The translations under genes and the position numbers were made by a program. The notes beneath the pieces were generated by a model, which was given only the letters and a program-made list of their open reading frames with translations, did no database searches and was not told the origin of the DNA. This document shows positions 42,727-51,131 of a stretch of 64,000 nucleotides of DNA, in pieces. How positions within the stretch are numbered: the first letter of the stretch is position 1; each line of letters opens with the position of its first letter. The DNA is taken from contig JAUSBL010000040.1 in assembly GCA_030658975.1 (NCBI GenBank), forward strand, positions 1 through 64,000. The letters are read 5' to 3'. The DNA comes from Candidatus Latescibacterota bacterium (GTDB lineage: Bacteria; Krumholzibacteriota; Krumholzibacteriia; LZORAL124-64-63).

Positions 42727-44445
42727 ATGAAGGCCCTAGTGCGCAACCTCGCCGCCCTGCGGCGCCCCCTGCTGGTCATGGCCGTCCTGGCGGCCCTGGC
42801 CGCGTCCGCGGCCCCCGTCGCCGCCCAGGACTCCACGCGGACCCTGGAGCGTCCCCGCGGCACCGACCGCCAGCGCTACATCGAGGCCCTGCAGACCCTG
42901 GGCAACGTCTACGAGCGCGTCTTCTACAACTACGTCGACGACGTCGACGCCGACGCGCTGCTCGAGGCCGGCATCAACGGCATGATGGACTACCTCGACG
43001 AGCACTCGCAGTACCTGCCCCCGAAGAACTACGAGGACCTCATGATGTCCACCGAGGGGGAGTTCGGCGGGCTGGGCATCACCATCAACATCCGCGACCA
43101 CTACCCGACGGTCGTCTCGCCGATCGAGGGCACGCCCGCGTTCCTGATGGGCATCCAGGGCGGCGACCGCATCGTGGAGATCGAGGGCGAGTCCACCTTC
43201 GACTTCGGCAGCGACGACGCCGTGAAGCTGCTGCGCGGCGAGCCTGGCACGCAGGTGACGATCACCATCCAGCGCGAGGGCATGGCCGAGCCGTTCCCGC
43301 TGACCATCACGCGCGCCGTGATCGTGGTCGAGAGCGTCCCCTACGCCTTCATGATGGGGGACATCGGCTACATCCGCGTCCAGAGCTTCGCCCGCACCAC
43401 GCCCGAGGAGATCCGCGACAAGATCGTCGAGCTGCGCACCCAGGGCGCGCGCGGCCTGGTGCTCGACCTGCGCTGGAACCCGGGCGGGTTGCTGGAGTCC
43501 GCCAACGGCGTGAGCGAACTGTTCCTGGACCACAACGAGCTCATCGTCTACACCAAGGGACGGCTGCGCAACCAGAACCGCAGCTACTACGCCGAGAAGG
43601 GTCACCAGGCCGCCTCGGGCCTGCCCACGGTCGTCATGATCAACGGCGCCTCGGCGTCGGCCAGCGAGATCGTGGCCGCCGCGGTGCAGGACCACGATGC
43701 GGCGCTGGTCGTCGGCAAGACGAGCTACGGCAAGGGGTCGGTCCAGACCGTCTTCCCCCTGAGCGAGGACAGCGCCCTGAAGCTCACCACGGCCAAGTAC
43801 TACACGCCCAGCGGCCGCTCGATCCACAAGGACCGCCACGAGGATGACAGCGATCTGGACCTGACGCTGATGCCGGCCCGCAGCGGCCCGCCCGACGTCG
43901 AGCTCGACGTGCCGCGCTCCGAGAAGGAGAAGTTCGCCACCGACAGCGGGCGCGTCGTCTACGGCGGCGGCGGCATCACGCCCGACATCGAGGTCGAGCA
44001 GCCCTTCCTGGCCGACTTCGAGGTCGCGCTGGAGCGCGACGGCGCCCTGTTCAGCTTCGCCACGTGGTGGGCCGCCTATCACGACGTGCCGGGCGACCTG
44101 CAGGTCGACGCCCCGATGTTCGTGTCCTTCAAGGAGCACTTACGCAAGCGGGAGAAGATCGAGGAGTACCTGGGCGTCTACGACCTGAAGCTCGACGACG
44201 CGCTGCTGGACGCCAACCGCGCCTACATCGTGCAGGGGATCCGGCGCGAGCTGATGCGCCACAAGTTCGGCCAGCTGGCCGCCTACCAAGTGGCCATCGA
44301 GGACGACGTGCAGCTCAAGGAAGTCCTGAAGCTCTTCGAGCGGGCCCGCACCCTCGACGACCTGCTGCGCATCGCGCGCGAGTGGGAGAACGCCCAGGTC
44401 GCGGAAGCGGCCAAAAAGGACGCCGGCGCGCCCGTGGTCCGCTGA
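42727..44445 (+). CDS. S41-family C-terminal processing protease (CtpA-like)
   Basis: A 572-residue periplasmic protease with a signal peptide (about 1-33). A PDZ domain lies at about 95-185 (GGLGITINIRD ... GGDRIVEIEG). The catalytic Ser-Lys dyad is visible: S311 in GASASASEIVAAA and K336 in TSYGKGSVQ, 25 residues apart as in E. coli Prc. A C-terminal extension of about 150 residues (from 420) is helical. Proteases of this kind trim envelope proteins. It ends 4 bases from the convergent PLP enzyme gene. Confidence 0.94.
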   Translation: MKALVRNLAALRRPLLVMAVLAALAASAAPVAAQDSTRTLERPRGTDRQRYIEALQTLGNVYERVFYNYVDDVDADALLEAGINGMMDYLDEHSQYLPPKNYEDLMMSTEGEFGGLGITINIRDHYPTVVSPIEGTPAFLMGIQGGDRIVEIEGESTFDFGSDDAVKLLRGEPGTQVTITIQREGMAEPFPLTITRAVIVVESVPYAFMMGDIGYIRVQSFARTTPEEIRDKIVELRTQGARGLVLDLRWNPGGLLESANGVSELFLDHNELIVYTKGRLRNQNRSYYAEKGHQAASGLPTVVMINGASASASEIVAAAVQDHDAALVVGKTSYGKGSVQTVFPLSEDSALKLTTAKYYTPSGRSIHKDRHEDDSDLDLTLMPARSGPPDVELDVPRSEKEKFATDSGRVVYGGGGITPDIEVEQPFLADFEVALERDGALFSFATWWAAYHDVPGDLQVDAPMFVSFKEHLRKREKIEEYLGVYDLKLDDALLDANRAYIVQGIRRELMRHKFGQLAAYQVAIEDDVQLKEVLKLFERARTLDDLLRIAREWENAQVAEAAKKDAGAPVVR

Positions 44446-44449
44446 CGGG

Positions 44450-45649
44450 TCAGATCCGCGCGAACGCCTGCTCGAGGTCCGCGATGATGTCCTCGGGGTC
44501 CTCGAGCCCCACCGACAGGCGGACCATCGCCGGGTCGATGCCCACCCTCAGGAGGTCCTCCTCCGAGTAGGTGCTGTGGGTCATCGTGGCGGGATGCTCG
44601 ATGAGGGTGTCCACGTCCCCGAGGCTCACCGCCAGGGTGCACAGTTCCACGCTGTTCATCACCGTGCGGCCGGCGTCGCGGCCGCCCGCGATCAGGAAGC
44701 TGATCAGGCCGCCGAAGCCGGCCTGCTGCCGCTTCGCCAGCTCGTGCTGGGGGTGGGTGGGCAGGCCGGGGTAGATCACGCGCGTCACCTTGGGGTGCTT
44801 CTGCAGCCACTTCGCCACCGTCATCGCGTTCTCGCCGTGCTGGCGGACGCGCACCGCGAGGGTCTTCAGCCCGCGGATCAGCAGCCAGGCGTTGAAGGGG
44901 CTGATGCAGCCGCCGATGTCGCGCAGGGTCTCGAAGCGCGCGCGGGTGATGAACTCGGACGAGCCCACCAGGATGCCGGCGATCGCGTCGCCGTGGCCGC
45001 CGATGTACTTCGTCGCGCTGTGCAGCACGATGTCGGCGCCCATCTCCAGCGGCCGCTGCAGCACCGGCGTGCAGAACGTGTTGTCCACCAGCAGCGGGAT
45101 GCCGTGCCGGCTCGCGATCGCGGCCACCGCGGGCAGGTCGGTCAGCACCAGCGTGGGGTTGGCGGGCGTCTCGACGTAGAGCAGCTTCGTGGCCGGGGTG
45201 ATCGCGCGCTCGAAGTTGGCGGGGTCGGTGGCGTCGACCTCCGCGACCGCGATGCCGAGGCGCGGCAGCGTGTGGGTGAACAGCTGGTGGGTGCCGCCGT
45301 AGAGGGTGTCGCCCGAGACGATGTGGTCCCCGCTGCCGCACAGGGTCAGCACGGCGGTGGTGCAGGCGGCCATGCCGCTGGCCAGGGCCAGGGCGGCCTC
45401 GCCGCCCTCCAGCGCCGCCATGCGGCACTCGAGGGCCTCCTGGGTGGGGTTGCCCAGGCGCGTGTAGAGGAAGCCGTCGTTCTCCCCGGCGAAGATGGCG
45501 GCGCCGTGCTCGGCGCTCTCGAAGGCGAAGGTCGAGGTCTGGACGATGGGGCAGGAGACCGGCCGGGCCGTGCGCCAGCGGCCGTCCGAAACGTGGCCGT
45601 GGCCGTGGATGCAGCGCGTCTGGAAGCCGTAGTTCTTCTTGTCGGACAT
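44450..45649 (-). CDS. Cys/Met-metabolism PLP enzyme (trans-sulfuration family)
   Basis: A 399-residue fold type I enzyme of the cystathionine gamma-synthase/beta-lyase/methionine gamma-lyase family. It has YTRLGNPTQEALE, ALASGMAA and DNTFCTPVLQRPLEMGADIV (key DNTFCTP). The Schiff-base lysine is in HSATKYIGGHGD (near 212), and SLGDVDTLIEHPATMTHS lies near the C-terminus. Which reaction it runs (synthase, lyase or sulfhydrylase) is not decidable here. ATG 45649 follows GGGGGGGA. A GC-rich leader with a hairpin precedes it. Confidence 0.88.
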   Translation of the reverse strand: MSDKKNYGFQTRCIHGHGHVSDGRWRTARPVSCPIVQTSTFAFESAEHGAAIFAGENDGFLYTRLGNPTQEALECRMAALEGGEAALALASGMAACTTAVLTLCGSGDHIVSGDTLYGGTHQLFTHTLPRLGIAVAEVDATDPANFERAITPATKLLYVETPANPTLVLTDLPAVAAIASRHGIPLLVDNTFCTPVLQRPLEMGADIVLHSATKYIGGHGDAIAGILVGSSEFITRARFETLRDIGGCISPFNAWLLIRGLKTLAVRVRQHGENAMTVAKWLQKHPKVTRVIYPGLPTHPQHELAKRQQAGFGGLISFLIAGGRDAGRTVMNSVELCTLAVSLGDVDTLIEHPATMTHSTYSEEDLLRVGIDPAMVRLSVGLEDPEDIIADLEQAFARI

Positions 45650-45677
45650 GGGTCCCCCCCGCCTTCCGGGCGGTCCG

Positions 45678-45705
45678 GGCGGGATTGCGCTTGCAATCTC
45701 CCGCC
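45678..45705 (-). promoter_or_regulatory. Hairpin in the leader of the trans-sulfuration gene
   Basis: GGGCGGGATTGC and GCAATCTCCCGCC form an imperfect stem with a GCTT loop, 29 bases before the minus-strand start. It could be an attenuator or leader element; I found no match to a SAM or SAH riboswitch consensus by eye. Confidence 0.3.
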
Positions 45706-45785
45706 GCCCTGGAACAATGGGCCGGTCGCGACGTAGGAGCCCGCCGCAGACGTCGGCAACGTCCCGCAGAATACCAGGATTCAAG

Positions 45786-46748
45786 ATGGAAGCCACCAAG
45801 ACCGCTGTCAAACCCGCCGCCGCGGCCATCGCCGTGCGGGACTTGACGTTCGCCTACGCGGCGGCGCCGGTCCTGCAGGACGTCAGCTTCGGCCTGGAGA
45901 AGCGGGCCGTGGGCCTGCTCGGCCCCAACGGCTCCGGCAAGACCACGCTGCTGCGGGCCCTGCTCGGCCACCTGCCCCTGAAGCGGGGTTCCGTCACGGT
46001 CATGGGCTGCGACATGGCGCGCGACCCCCGCGGCGCGCGCCGCCGGATCGGCTGGATGCCCGAACGCGGGGGCATCCTGCCCGGCATGAGCGGCGTCGCC
46101 ATGGTGGCCTACCTGGGCGAGCTCGGCGGCATGCCGCCGACCGACGCCCTGCAGCGGGCCCACGAGGTCCTGAACTACGTCGGGCTCGCCGACGAGCGCT
46201 ACCGGGAGGCCGACACCTACAGCCAGGGCATGCGCCAGCGGCTGAAGCTGGCCCAGGCCCTGGTCCACGACCCCGACTGGCTGCTGCTGGACGAACCGAC
46301 CAGCGGCCTGGACCCCCGCGGCCGCGTCAGCATGCTCGAGCTCATGCGCGACCTGGCGGCGAACAAGGGCTTCGGGATCATCCTCTCGACCCACCTGCTG
46401 GCCGACGTGCGCGAGGTCTGCCAGGAGATCCTGGTCCTGCGCCAGGGCCGGCTGCTGAGCCACGGCCGTGTCGAAGCGGCGCCGCCCGGGGCCACCGCGC
46501 AGTTCCTGGTCGAGGGCTTCGGCGACGAGCCCGCGTTCCAGGCCGCGCTGCGGGAGGCGGGGCTCGAGGCCGTGCGCCGCGAGCGGCTCCTGGAAATCAC
46601 CGCCCCGGCCGACGCCGGCGCCCGCCTGGTGCTCGCGGCCGCTTCGGCCAGCGGCTTCGCGCTGCGCCGGCTGCAGCCGCGCCGCGAGACGCTCGAGGAC
46701 CTGTTCTACCAGCTCGTCGACGACGCCGACGACGCGCGCAAGGACTGA
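45786..46748 (+). CDS. ABC transporter ATP-binding protein (first pair)
   Basis: A 320-residue ABC ATPase: Walker A GPNGSGKTTLL (near 53), the ABC signature YSQGMRQRLK (near 145), Walker B WLLLDEPTSGLDP (near 164) and switch His in STHLLAD. The C-terminal 100 residues form an accessory domain like that of ABC-2 exporters. It heads a run of four genes, ATPase-permease-ATPase-permease, and is divergent from the PLP gene. Substrate is unknown. ATG 45786 chosen after AGGATTCAAG; an earlier frame has no motif support. Confidence 0.92.
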   Translation: MEATKTAVKPAAAAIAVRDLTFAYAAAPVLQDVSFGLEKRAVGLLGPNGSGKTTLLRALLGHLPLKRGSVTVMGCDMARDPRGARRRIGWMPERGGILPGMSGVAMVAYLGELGGMPPTDALQRAHEVLNYVGLADERYREADTYSQGMRQRLKLAQALVHDPDWLLLDEPTSGLDPRGRVSMLELMRDLAANKGFGIILSTHLLADVREVCQEILVLRQGRLLSHGRVEAAPPGATAQFLVEGFGDEPAFQAALREAGLEAVRRERLLEITAPADAGARLVLAAASASGFALRRLQPRRETLEDLFYQLVDDADDARKD

Positions 46749-46749
46749 C

Positions 46750-47601
46750 ATGCCCGTCTACGAACGCGGATACCGTCCCTGGGAGCACAGCGGCCGCCGC
46801 GCGCGCGCGCCCTGGTGGACGATCGCGCGGCGCGGCATCGCCGAGCCGCTGAAGAGCCGCCGCCTGCTGTTCCTGCTGGCGGTCGCCTGGGTGCCGGCCA
46901 TCGTCAAGGGAGGCATCCTCTACTTCACCTTCCAGATGGGCGAGCTGTCGCGCCTGATCGGCGGCAAGTGGACCGACATCGGCCCGCGCGGTTTCCTGAC
47001 CTACCTGGGCTGGCAGTCGCCGTTCGTGCTGATCCTGCTGGCGATCGTCGGCTCGGGCCTGATCAGCCGCGACCGCCGCGAGAACGGCCTCGCGCTGTAC
47101 CTGGCGCGGCCCCTGAACGTGCGCGACTACGTCCTGGGCAAGGGCGCCGTGATCATGTTCTACTACTTCGCCGTGACGCTGCTGCCCGTCTGGGCGCTGT
47201 GCCTCTTCGGCTACCTGGTGACCAGCGGCGCGACCGGCATGCAGATGCTCCTGCTGATCCCCCTGCAGGCGCTGGCCTACTGCCTGGTGACCGGCGCCGG
47301 TTTCACGCTGGTGCTGCTGGCCCTGTCCTCGGTCGGCCAGCGCACGGTGTTCGTCGCCCTGTGGTGGGTGCTGCTCTACGCCGGCACCGACGGGCTCGCG
47401 CAGATCATGTCGCTGTTCAGCCCCGGCCTGCAGATCCTCAACTTCCCCGGCCAGTTCCTGAACGCGGGCATCGTCTTCTTCGGCGGCGAACCGCTGTGCG
47501 AGGTGCCGCCGGTGTTGAGCCTGCTGGTCGTGCTGGCCTATGCGGCCCTGGGCGTCTGGGTGCTGCGGCGGCGGATCAAGCCCGTGGAGGTGGTGGCGTG
47601 A
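46750..47601 (+). CDS. ABC-2-type transporter permease (first pair)
   Basis: A 283-residue membrane protein with six hydrophobic segments, starting MPVYERGYRPWEHSGRRA. SGLISRDRRENGLALYLARPL is the ABC-2 permease coupling motif region (key element LISRDRRENGLALYLARPL). It starts 1 base after the upstream ATPase gene and overlaps the next ATPase gene by 4 bases. It would form an exporter with the flanking ATPases. Substrate not known. Confidence 0.85.
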   Translation: MPVYERGYRPWEHSGRRARAPWWTIARRGIAEPLKSRRLLFLLAVAWVPAIVKGGILYFTFQMGELSRLIGGKWTDIGPRGFLTYLGWQSPFVLILLAIVGSGLISRDRRENGLALYLARPLNVRDYVLGKGAVIMFYYFAVTLLPVWALCLFGYLVTSGATGMQMLLLIPLQALAYCLVTGAGFTLVLLALSSVGQRTVFVALWWVLLYAGTDGLAQIMSLFSPGLQILNFPGQFLNAGIVFFGGEPLCEVPPVLSLLVVLAYAALGVWVLRRRIKPVEVVA

Positions 47602-48545
47602 ACGTCGTACCCGCGAGCGGCGCCGCCGCCGTCCTGCAGGCCGAACGGGTCAGCAAGTGGTTCGGCGAGGTCATCGCCGTCAACGACTGCACGCTGGCCC
47701 TCGGGCCCGGCGTGACCGGGCTGCTGGGCCTCAACGGCGCCGGCAAGACGACCCTGTTCAAGATGCTGTCGGGCCTGATCACGCCCAGCCAGGGGGAGGT
47801 GCTCATCCGCGGGCACCGCCTGCGCCGCGACGTGGGCCTGTTCCGCCGCGTGGGCTTCTGCCCCGAGAGCGACGCGCTGTTCGACTGGCTGACCGGCCGC
47901 GAGTTCATCCGGCTGATGGTGCGCCTGATGGGGTACGACGGCACGGAAGTGGTCGCGCGCGCCGAGCGGGCCCTGGAGCTCGTGCACCTCGGCGACGCCG
48001 CCGACCGCCGCATCGGCGCCTACTCCAAGGGCATGCGCCAGAAGATCAAGATGGCCCAGGCCCTGGCCCACGACCCCGAGATCGTCTTCCTCGACGAGCC
48101 GCTCAACGGCATGGACCCGGTGTCGCGGCGGGAGATCGTCGCGCTGGTGCAGCGCCTGGGCGATGCGGGACGCTGCGTGGTGGTGTCGAGCCACATCCTG
48201 CCCGAGATCGAGACCATGACCCGCTCGATCGTGCTGATCCACCGCGGCAAGCTCATGGCCGAGGGCGACATCACCGAGATCCGCGACGCGATCCACGACC
48301 GCCCCACCATCGTGGCGCTCACCTCGACCGAGCCGCGGCGCCTGGCGTCGTCGCTGGCCGGGCGCGACCTGGTGCGCGGGGTCGAGATCGACGAGTTCGG
48401 CCGCGTTGTGGCGCGCACCGACCACGCCGTGAACTTCTACCGCGAGCTGCCGGGCTGGCTGCTGGCGGAGTCCCTGCCCGTCGACGAGATCGAGACCCTC
48501 GACGACAACCTGCAGGCGGTCTTCGACTATCTGGTGGGAGGGTGA
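47598..48545 (+). CDS. ABC transporter ATP-binding protein (second pair)
   Basis: A 315-residue ABC ATPase from a GTG overlapping the permease stop. Walker A GLNGAGKTTLF (near 49), signature YSKGMRQKIK (near 142), Walker B EIVFLDEPLNGMDP (near 160) and SSHILPE with the switch His are clear. The C-terminal 90 residues include FDYLVGG at the end. It is distinct from the first ATPase (near 45786), which suggests a heteromeric exporter or two exporters in one operon. Confidence 0.92.
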   Translation: MNVVPASGAAAVLQAERVSKWFGEVIAVNDCTLALGPGVTGLLGLNGAGKTTLFKMLSGLITPSQGEVLIRGHRLRRDVGLFRRVGFCPESDALFDWLTGREFIRLMVRLMGYDGTEVVARAERALELVHLGDAADRRIGAYSKGMRQKIKMAQALAHDPEIVFLDEPLNGMDPVSRREIVALVQRLGDAGRCVVVSSHILPEIETMTRSIVLIHRGKLMAEGDITEIRDAIHDRPTIVALTSTEPRRLASSLAGRDLVRGVEIDEFGRVVARTDHAVNFYRELPGWLLAESLPVDEIETLDDNLQAVFDYLVGG

Positions 48546-48546
48546 G

Positions 48547-49416
48547 ATGAGCGTCGCCGCACCGCCCGCCGCCGCGGGCGCCGTCCCGGCCGGCGCCGGG
48601 AACGACCGCCCGCTGGGCCTGGCGGTCTCGTCCTTCTGGATCGCGTTCTTCTCCTTCCGCGAGATGCTGCGCCGCCGGCGCATCCTCTCGGTGGGGCTGC
48701 TGATGCTGCTGCCGGTGGTGCTGGCGGTGGCGTGGCGGGCCCTGGACCGCGAGGGCGCGATCCCGCCGGACCTGCTGCTGGCCAACCTCAGCGGCATGGT
48801 CTACATCCACTTCATGGTCGCGGTCGTCTCGCTGGCCTTCGGCCTGTCGGCCATCGGGGAGAGCGCCGACGAGGGCACGATCATCTACTACTGGACGCGC
48901 CCCCTGCGCCGCGAGGCCATCTACCTGGGGCGCCTGGTGGCGGCCCAGGCGGTGGCCGGCCTGCTGGTGACGGGTTCGCTGGTCGCTTCGTTCCTGGTGA
49001 TGACGGTCGGCAACTTCGGGATCATCTCGCTGGACTTCCTGAAGCTCTACGTCAGCACCTGCCTGGTCATCCTCTACGGCGCGTTCGTCTACACGGCCAT
49101 CTTCGCCGCCATCGGCACCGGGCTGAAGAAGCCCATGCTGCCGGCTATCCTGTTCGCGTTCGGCTGGGAGTCGATCGGGGGCAACGCGCCGCTGCGGCTG
49201 CAGGAGCTGACGGTGGTCTTCCACCTGCGCAACCTGCTGCACAACAACGCAGCCTCGACCGGCAGCATGCCCAACCTGCTGCAGGAGCTCAAGACCATGC
49301 TCCTGCACGAGGTGCCGCCGTCCGCGGGGCACTCCTTCCTGGTGCTGCTGGCGGTGGCGGTCGTCGCCTTCGCGCTGGGGTGCTGGCTGCTGCGGCGCAA
49401 GGAGATCTTCCGCTGA
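48547..49416 (+). CDS. ABC-2-type transporter permease (second pair)
   Basis: A 289-residue membrane protein with about six hydrophobic segments after a polar Ala-rich N-terminus. The SADEGTIIYYWTRPLRREAIYLGRL stretch matches ABC-2 permeases (key element EGTIIYYWTRPL). It follows the second ATPase gene by 1 base, with GGGAGGG upstream. Together the four genes form one operon. Substrate unknown. Confidence 0.82.
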   Translation: MSVAAPPAAAGAVPAGAGNDRPLGLAVSSFWIAFFSFREMLRRRRILSVGLLMLLPVVLAVAWRALDREGAIPPDLLLANLSGMVYIHFMVAVVSLAFGLSAIGESADEGTIIYYWTRPLRREAIYLGRLVAAQAVAGLLVTGSLVASFLVMTVGNFGIISLDFLKLYVSTCLVILYGAFVYTAIFAAIGTGLKKPMLPAILFAFGWESIGGNAPLRLQELTVVFHLRNLLHNNAASTGSMPNLLQELKTMLLHEVPPSAGHSFLVLLAVAVVAFALGCWLLRRKEIFR

Positions 49417-49425
49417 GCGGCCGGT

Positions 49426-49454
49426 TTGACAGCGGCCGCGACCGGTGCTAGCGT
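49426..49454 (+). promoter_or_regulatory. Promoter of the M16 protease pair
   Basis: TTGACA (49426-49431) and TAGCGT (49449-49454) are exactly 17 bases apart, just after the permease stop. The start of the protease gene is 128 bases further on. Confidence 0.5.
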
Positions 49455-49581
49455 GCGGGGGGTTTCCCCGCCGCGATCCACCCGCAACGACAGTGTGCAT
49501 GCCCGGCGCCGCCGGGCGAGTTCGAGGCTGCCCCGCCGGCGCGCCAGCGTCCCGCCGCCGGGGTCAACAGTTGGAGGCGTC

Positions 49582-51093
49582 ATGTCCGCGATCCGCAAGA
49601 CCCTGGTCACCGCCGCCGTCCTGGCCCTCGCGCTGGGCGCGGTGGCGGCGTCGGCTGAGGGCTACCAGGACCTCAAGGAGCAGGTGAGGGAGTTCACCCT
49701 GCCCAACGGCATCCACTTCATCGTGCTCGAGCGCCACGACGTCCCGGTGTTCTCGTTCAACACCTATGTGAGCGTCGGCAGCGCCCAGGAAGTCACGGGC
49801 ATCACGGGCATCGCCCACATCCTGGAACACATGGCGTTCAAGGGGACCGCCGAGATCGGCACCACCGACGCCAAGAAGGAAGCCCAGGCGATGAAGGCCG
49901 AAGACGCGGCCTTCGCCGCGCTGAAGGCCGAGCGCCTGAAGGGCGACCGCGCCGACCCGGCCAGGCTGGCCGAGCTGGAACAGGCCTTCACCGACGCCAA
50001 GGACGCGGCCCGCGCCTTCGTCGTCAGCAACGAGTTCGGGCAGATCGTCGAGAACAACGGCGGCCGCGGCATGAACGCCGGCACCGGCACCGACGATACG
50101 AGCTACATGTACAGCCTCCCGAGCAACCGGCTGGAGCTCTGGGCCTACCTCGAGGGCACGCGCATGTCGCGCCCCGTGCTGCGCGAGTTCTACACCGAGA
50201 AGGACGGTCCGGTGACCGAGGAGCGCCGCATGCGCACCGAGAACAGCCCGATCGGCATGCTCGTGGAGCAGTTCCAGAACCTGGCCTTCATGGCCCACCC
50301 GTACCACCACTCGACCATCGGCTGGATGACGGACCTCAACACGATCACCCGCGAGGACTGCGAGACCTTCTACCGGACCCACTACGTGGGCCGCAACATG
50401 ACGGTGGCCGTGGTCGGCGACGTCGACTTCGACGAGGTCAAGCGGCTGGCCGGCAAGTACTTCACCGGCGTGTCGTCCGCCGAGCCGCCGGTGATCGAGA
50501 CCTTCGACGCCCCGCAGAAGGGCGAGCGCCGCATGGTGATCGAGGACGAGTCGCAGCCCTTCTACATCTGCGGCTACCACATCGGGAACTGGGCCCACGC
50601 CGACGCCGCGGTCTACGACGCCATCGCCGACATCCTCGGCCAGGGTCGCACCAGCCGCCTTTACGAGCGCCTGGTCAAGCAGGACAAGTCGGCGGTCCAG
50701 GCCTTCAGCTTCGCCGGCTTCCCCGGCGACAAGTACCCGACCCTGCTGGCCGTGCTGGGGATGCCCGCCAAGGACGTCACCGCCGAGCAGCTCGAAGCCG
50801 CGGTGCTCGAGGAGATCCAGAAGCTCGTGGACGGCGGCGTGACGGAGCAGGAGCTGGCCGGCGTGAAGCGCCGCGCCCGCGCCAACTTCGTGCGCTCGCT
50901 GGAGGGCAACATGGGCCTGGCCGCCCAGCTGTCCGAGTACCAGGGCAAGCAGGGCGACTGGCGCCTGATGTTCGAGCAGCTCGCGGCCATCGATGCGGTG
51001 ACCGTAGAGGACGTGCAACGCGTCGCCGGCGAGGTCTTCGTCCCCAACAACCGCACGGTTGCCTTCATCAAGACGGTCGAGGCCGCCAACTGA
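49582..51093 (+). CDS. M16 zinc protease, catalytic partner
   Basis: A 503-residue exported protease with a signal peptide (1-25). The inverted zinc motif HILEH lies at residues 79-83, and a helical insert (about 92-150) follows it, as in processing-peptidase-like M16 proteins with NAGTGTDDTSYMY. It degrades or processes peptides in the periplasm. The next gene encodes a second M16 protein lacking the zinc motif, so the pair probably forms a heterodimer. GGAGG precedes the ATG. Confidence 0.93.
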   Translation: MSAIRKTLVTAAVLALALGAVAASAEGYQDLKEQVREFTLPNGIHFIVLERHDVPVFSFNTYVSVGSAQEVTGITGIAHILEHMAFKGTAEIGTTDAKKEAQAMKAEDAAFAALKAERLKGDRADPARLAELEQAFTDAKDAARAFVVSNEFGQIVENNGGRGMNAGTGTDDTSYMYSLPSNRLELWAYLEGTRMSRPVLREFYTEKDGPVTEERRMRTENSPIGMLVEQFQNLAFMAHPYHHSTIGWMTDLNTITREDCETFYRTHYVGRNMTVAVVGDVDFDEVKRLAGKYFTGVSSAEPPVIETFDAPQKGERRMVIEDESQPFYICGYHIGNWAHADAAVYDAIADILGQGRTSRLYERLVKQDKSAVQAFSFAGFPGDKYPTLLAVLGMPAKDVTAEQLEAAVLEEIQKLVDGGVTEQELAGVKRRARANFVRSLEGNMGLAAQLSEYQGKQGDWRLMFEQLAAIDAVTVEDVQRVAGEVFVPNNRTVAFIKTVEAAN

Positions 51094-51131
51094 CGCGACC
51101 ACCGCGTCGCGCCATGGAAAGGAGACTGGTC

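Noticed and set aside
45650-45785. SAM or SAH riboswitch
   Set aside because: By eye I could not find the conserved core of any known class; only generic GC hairpins are present.
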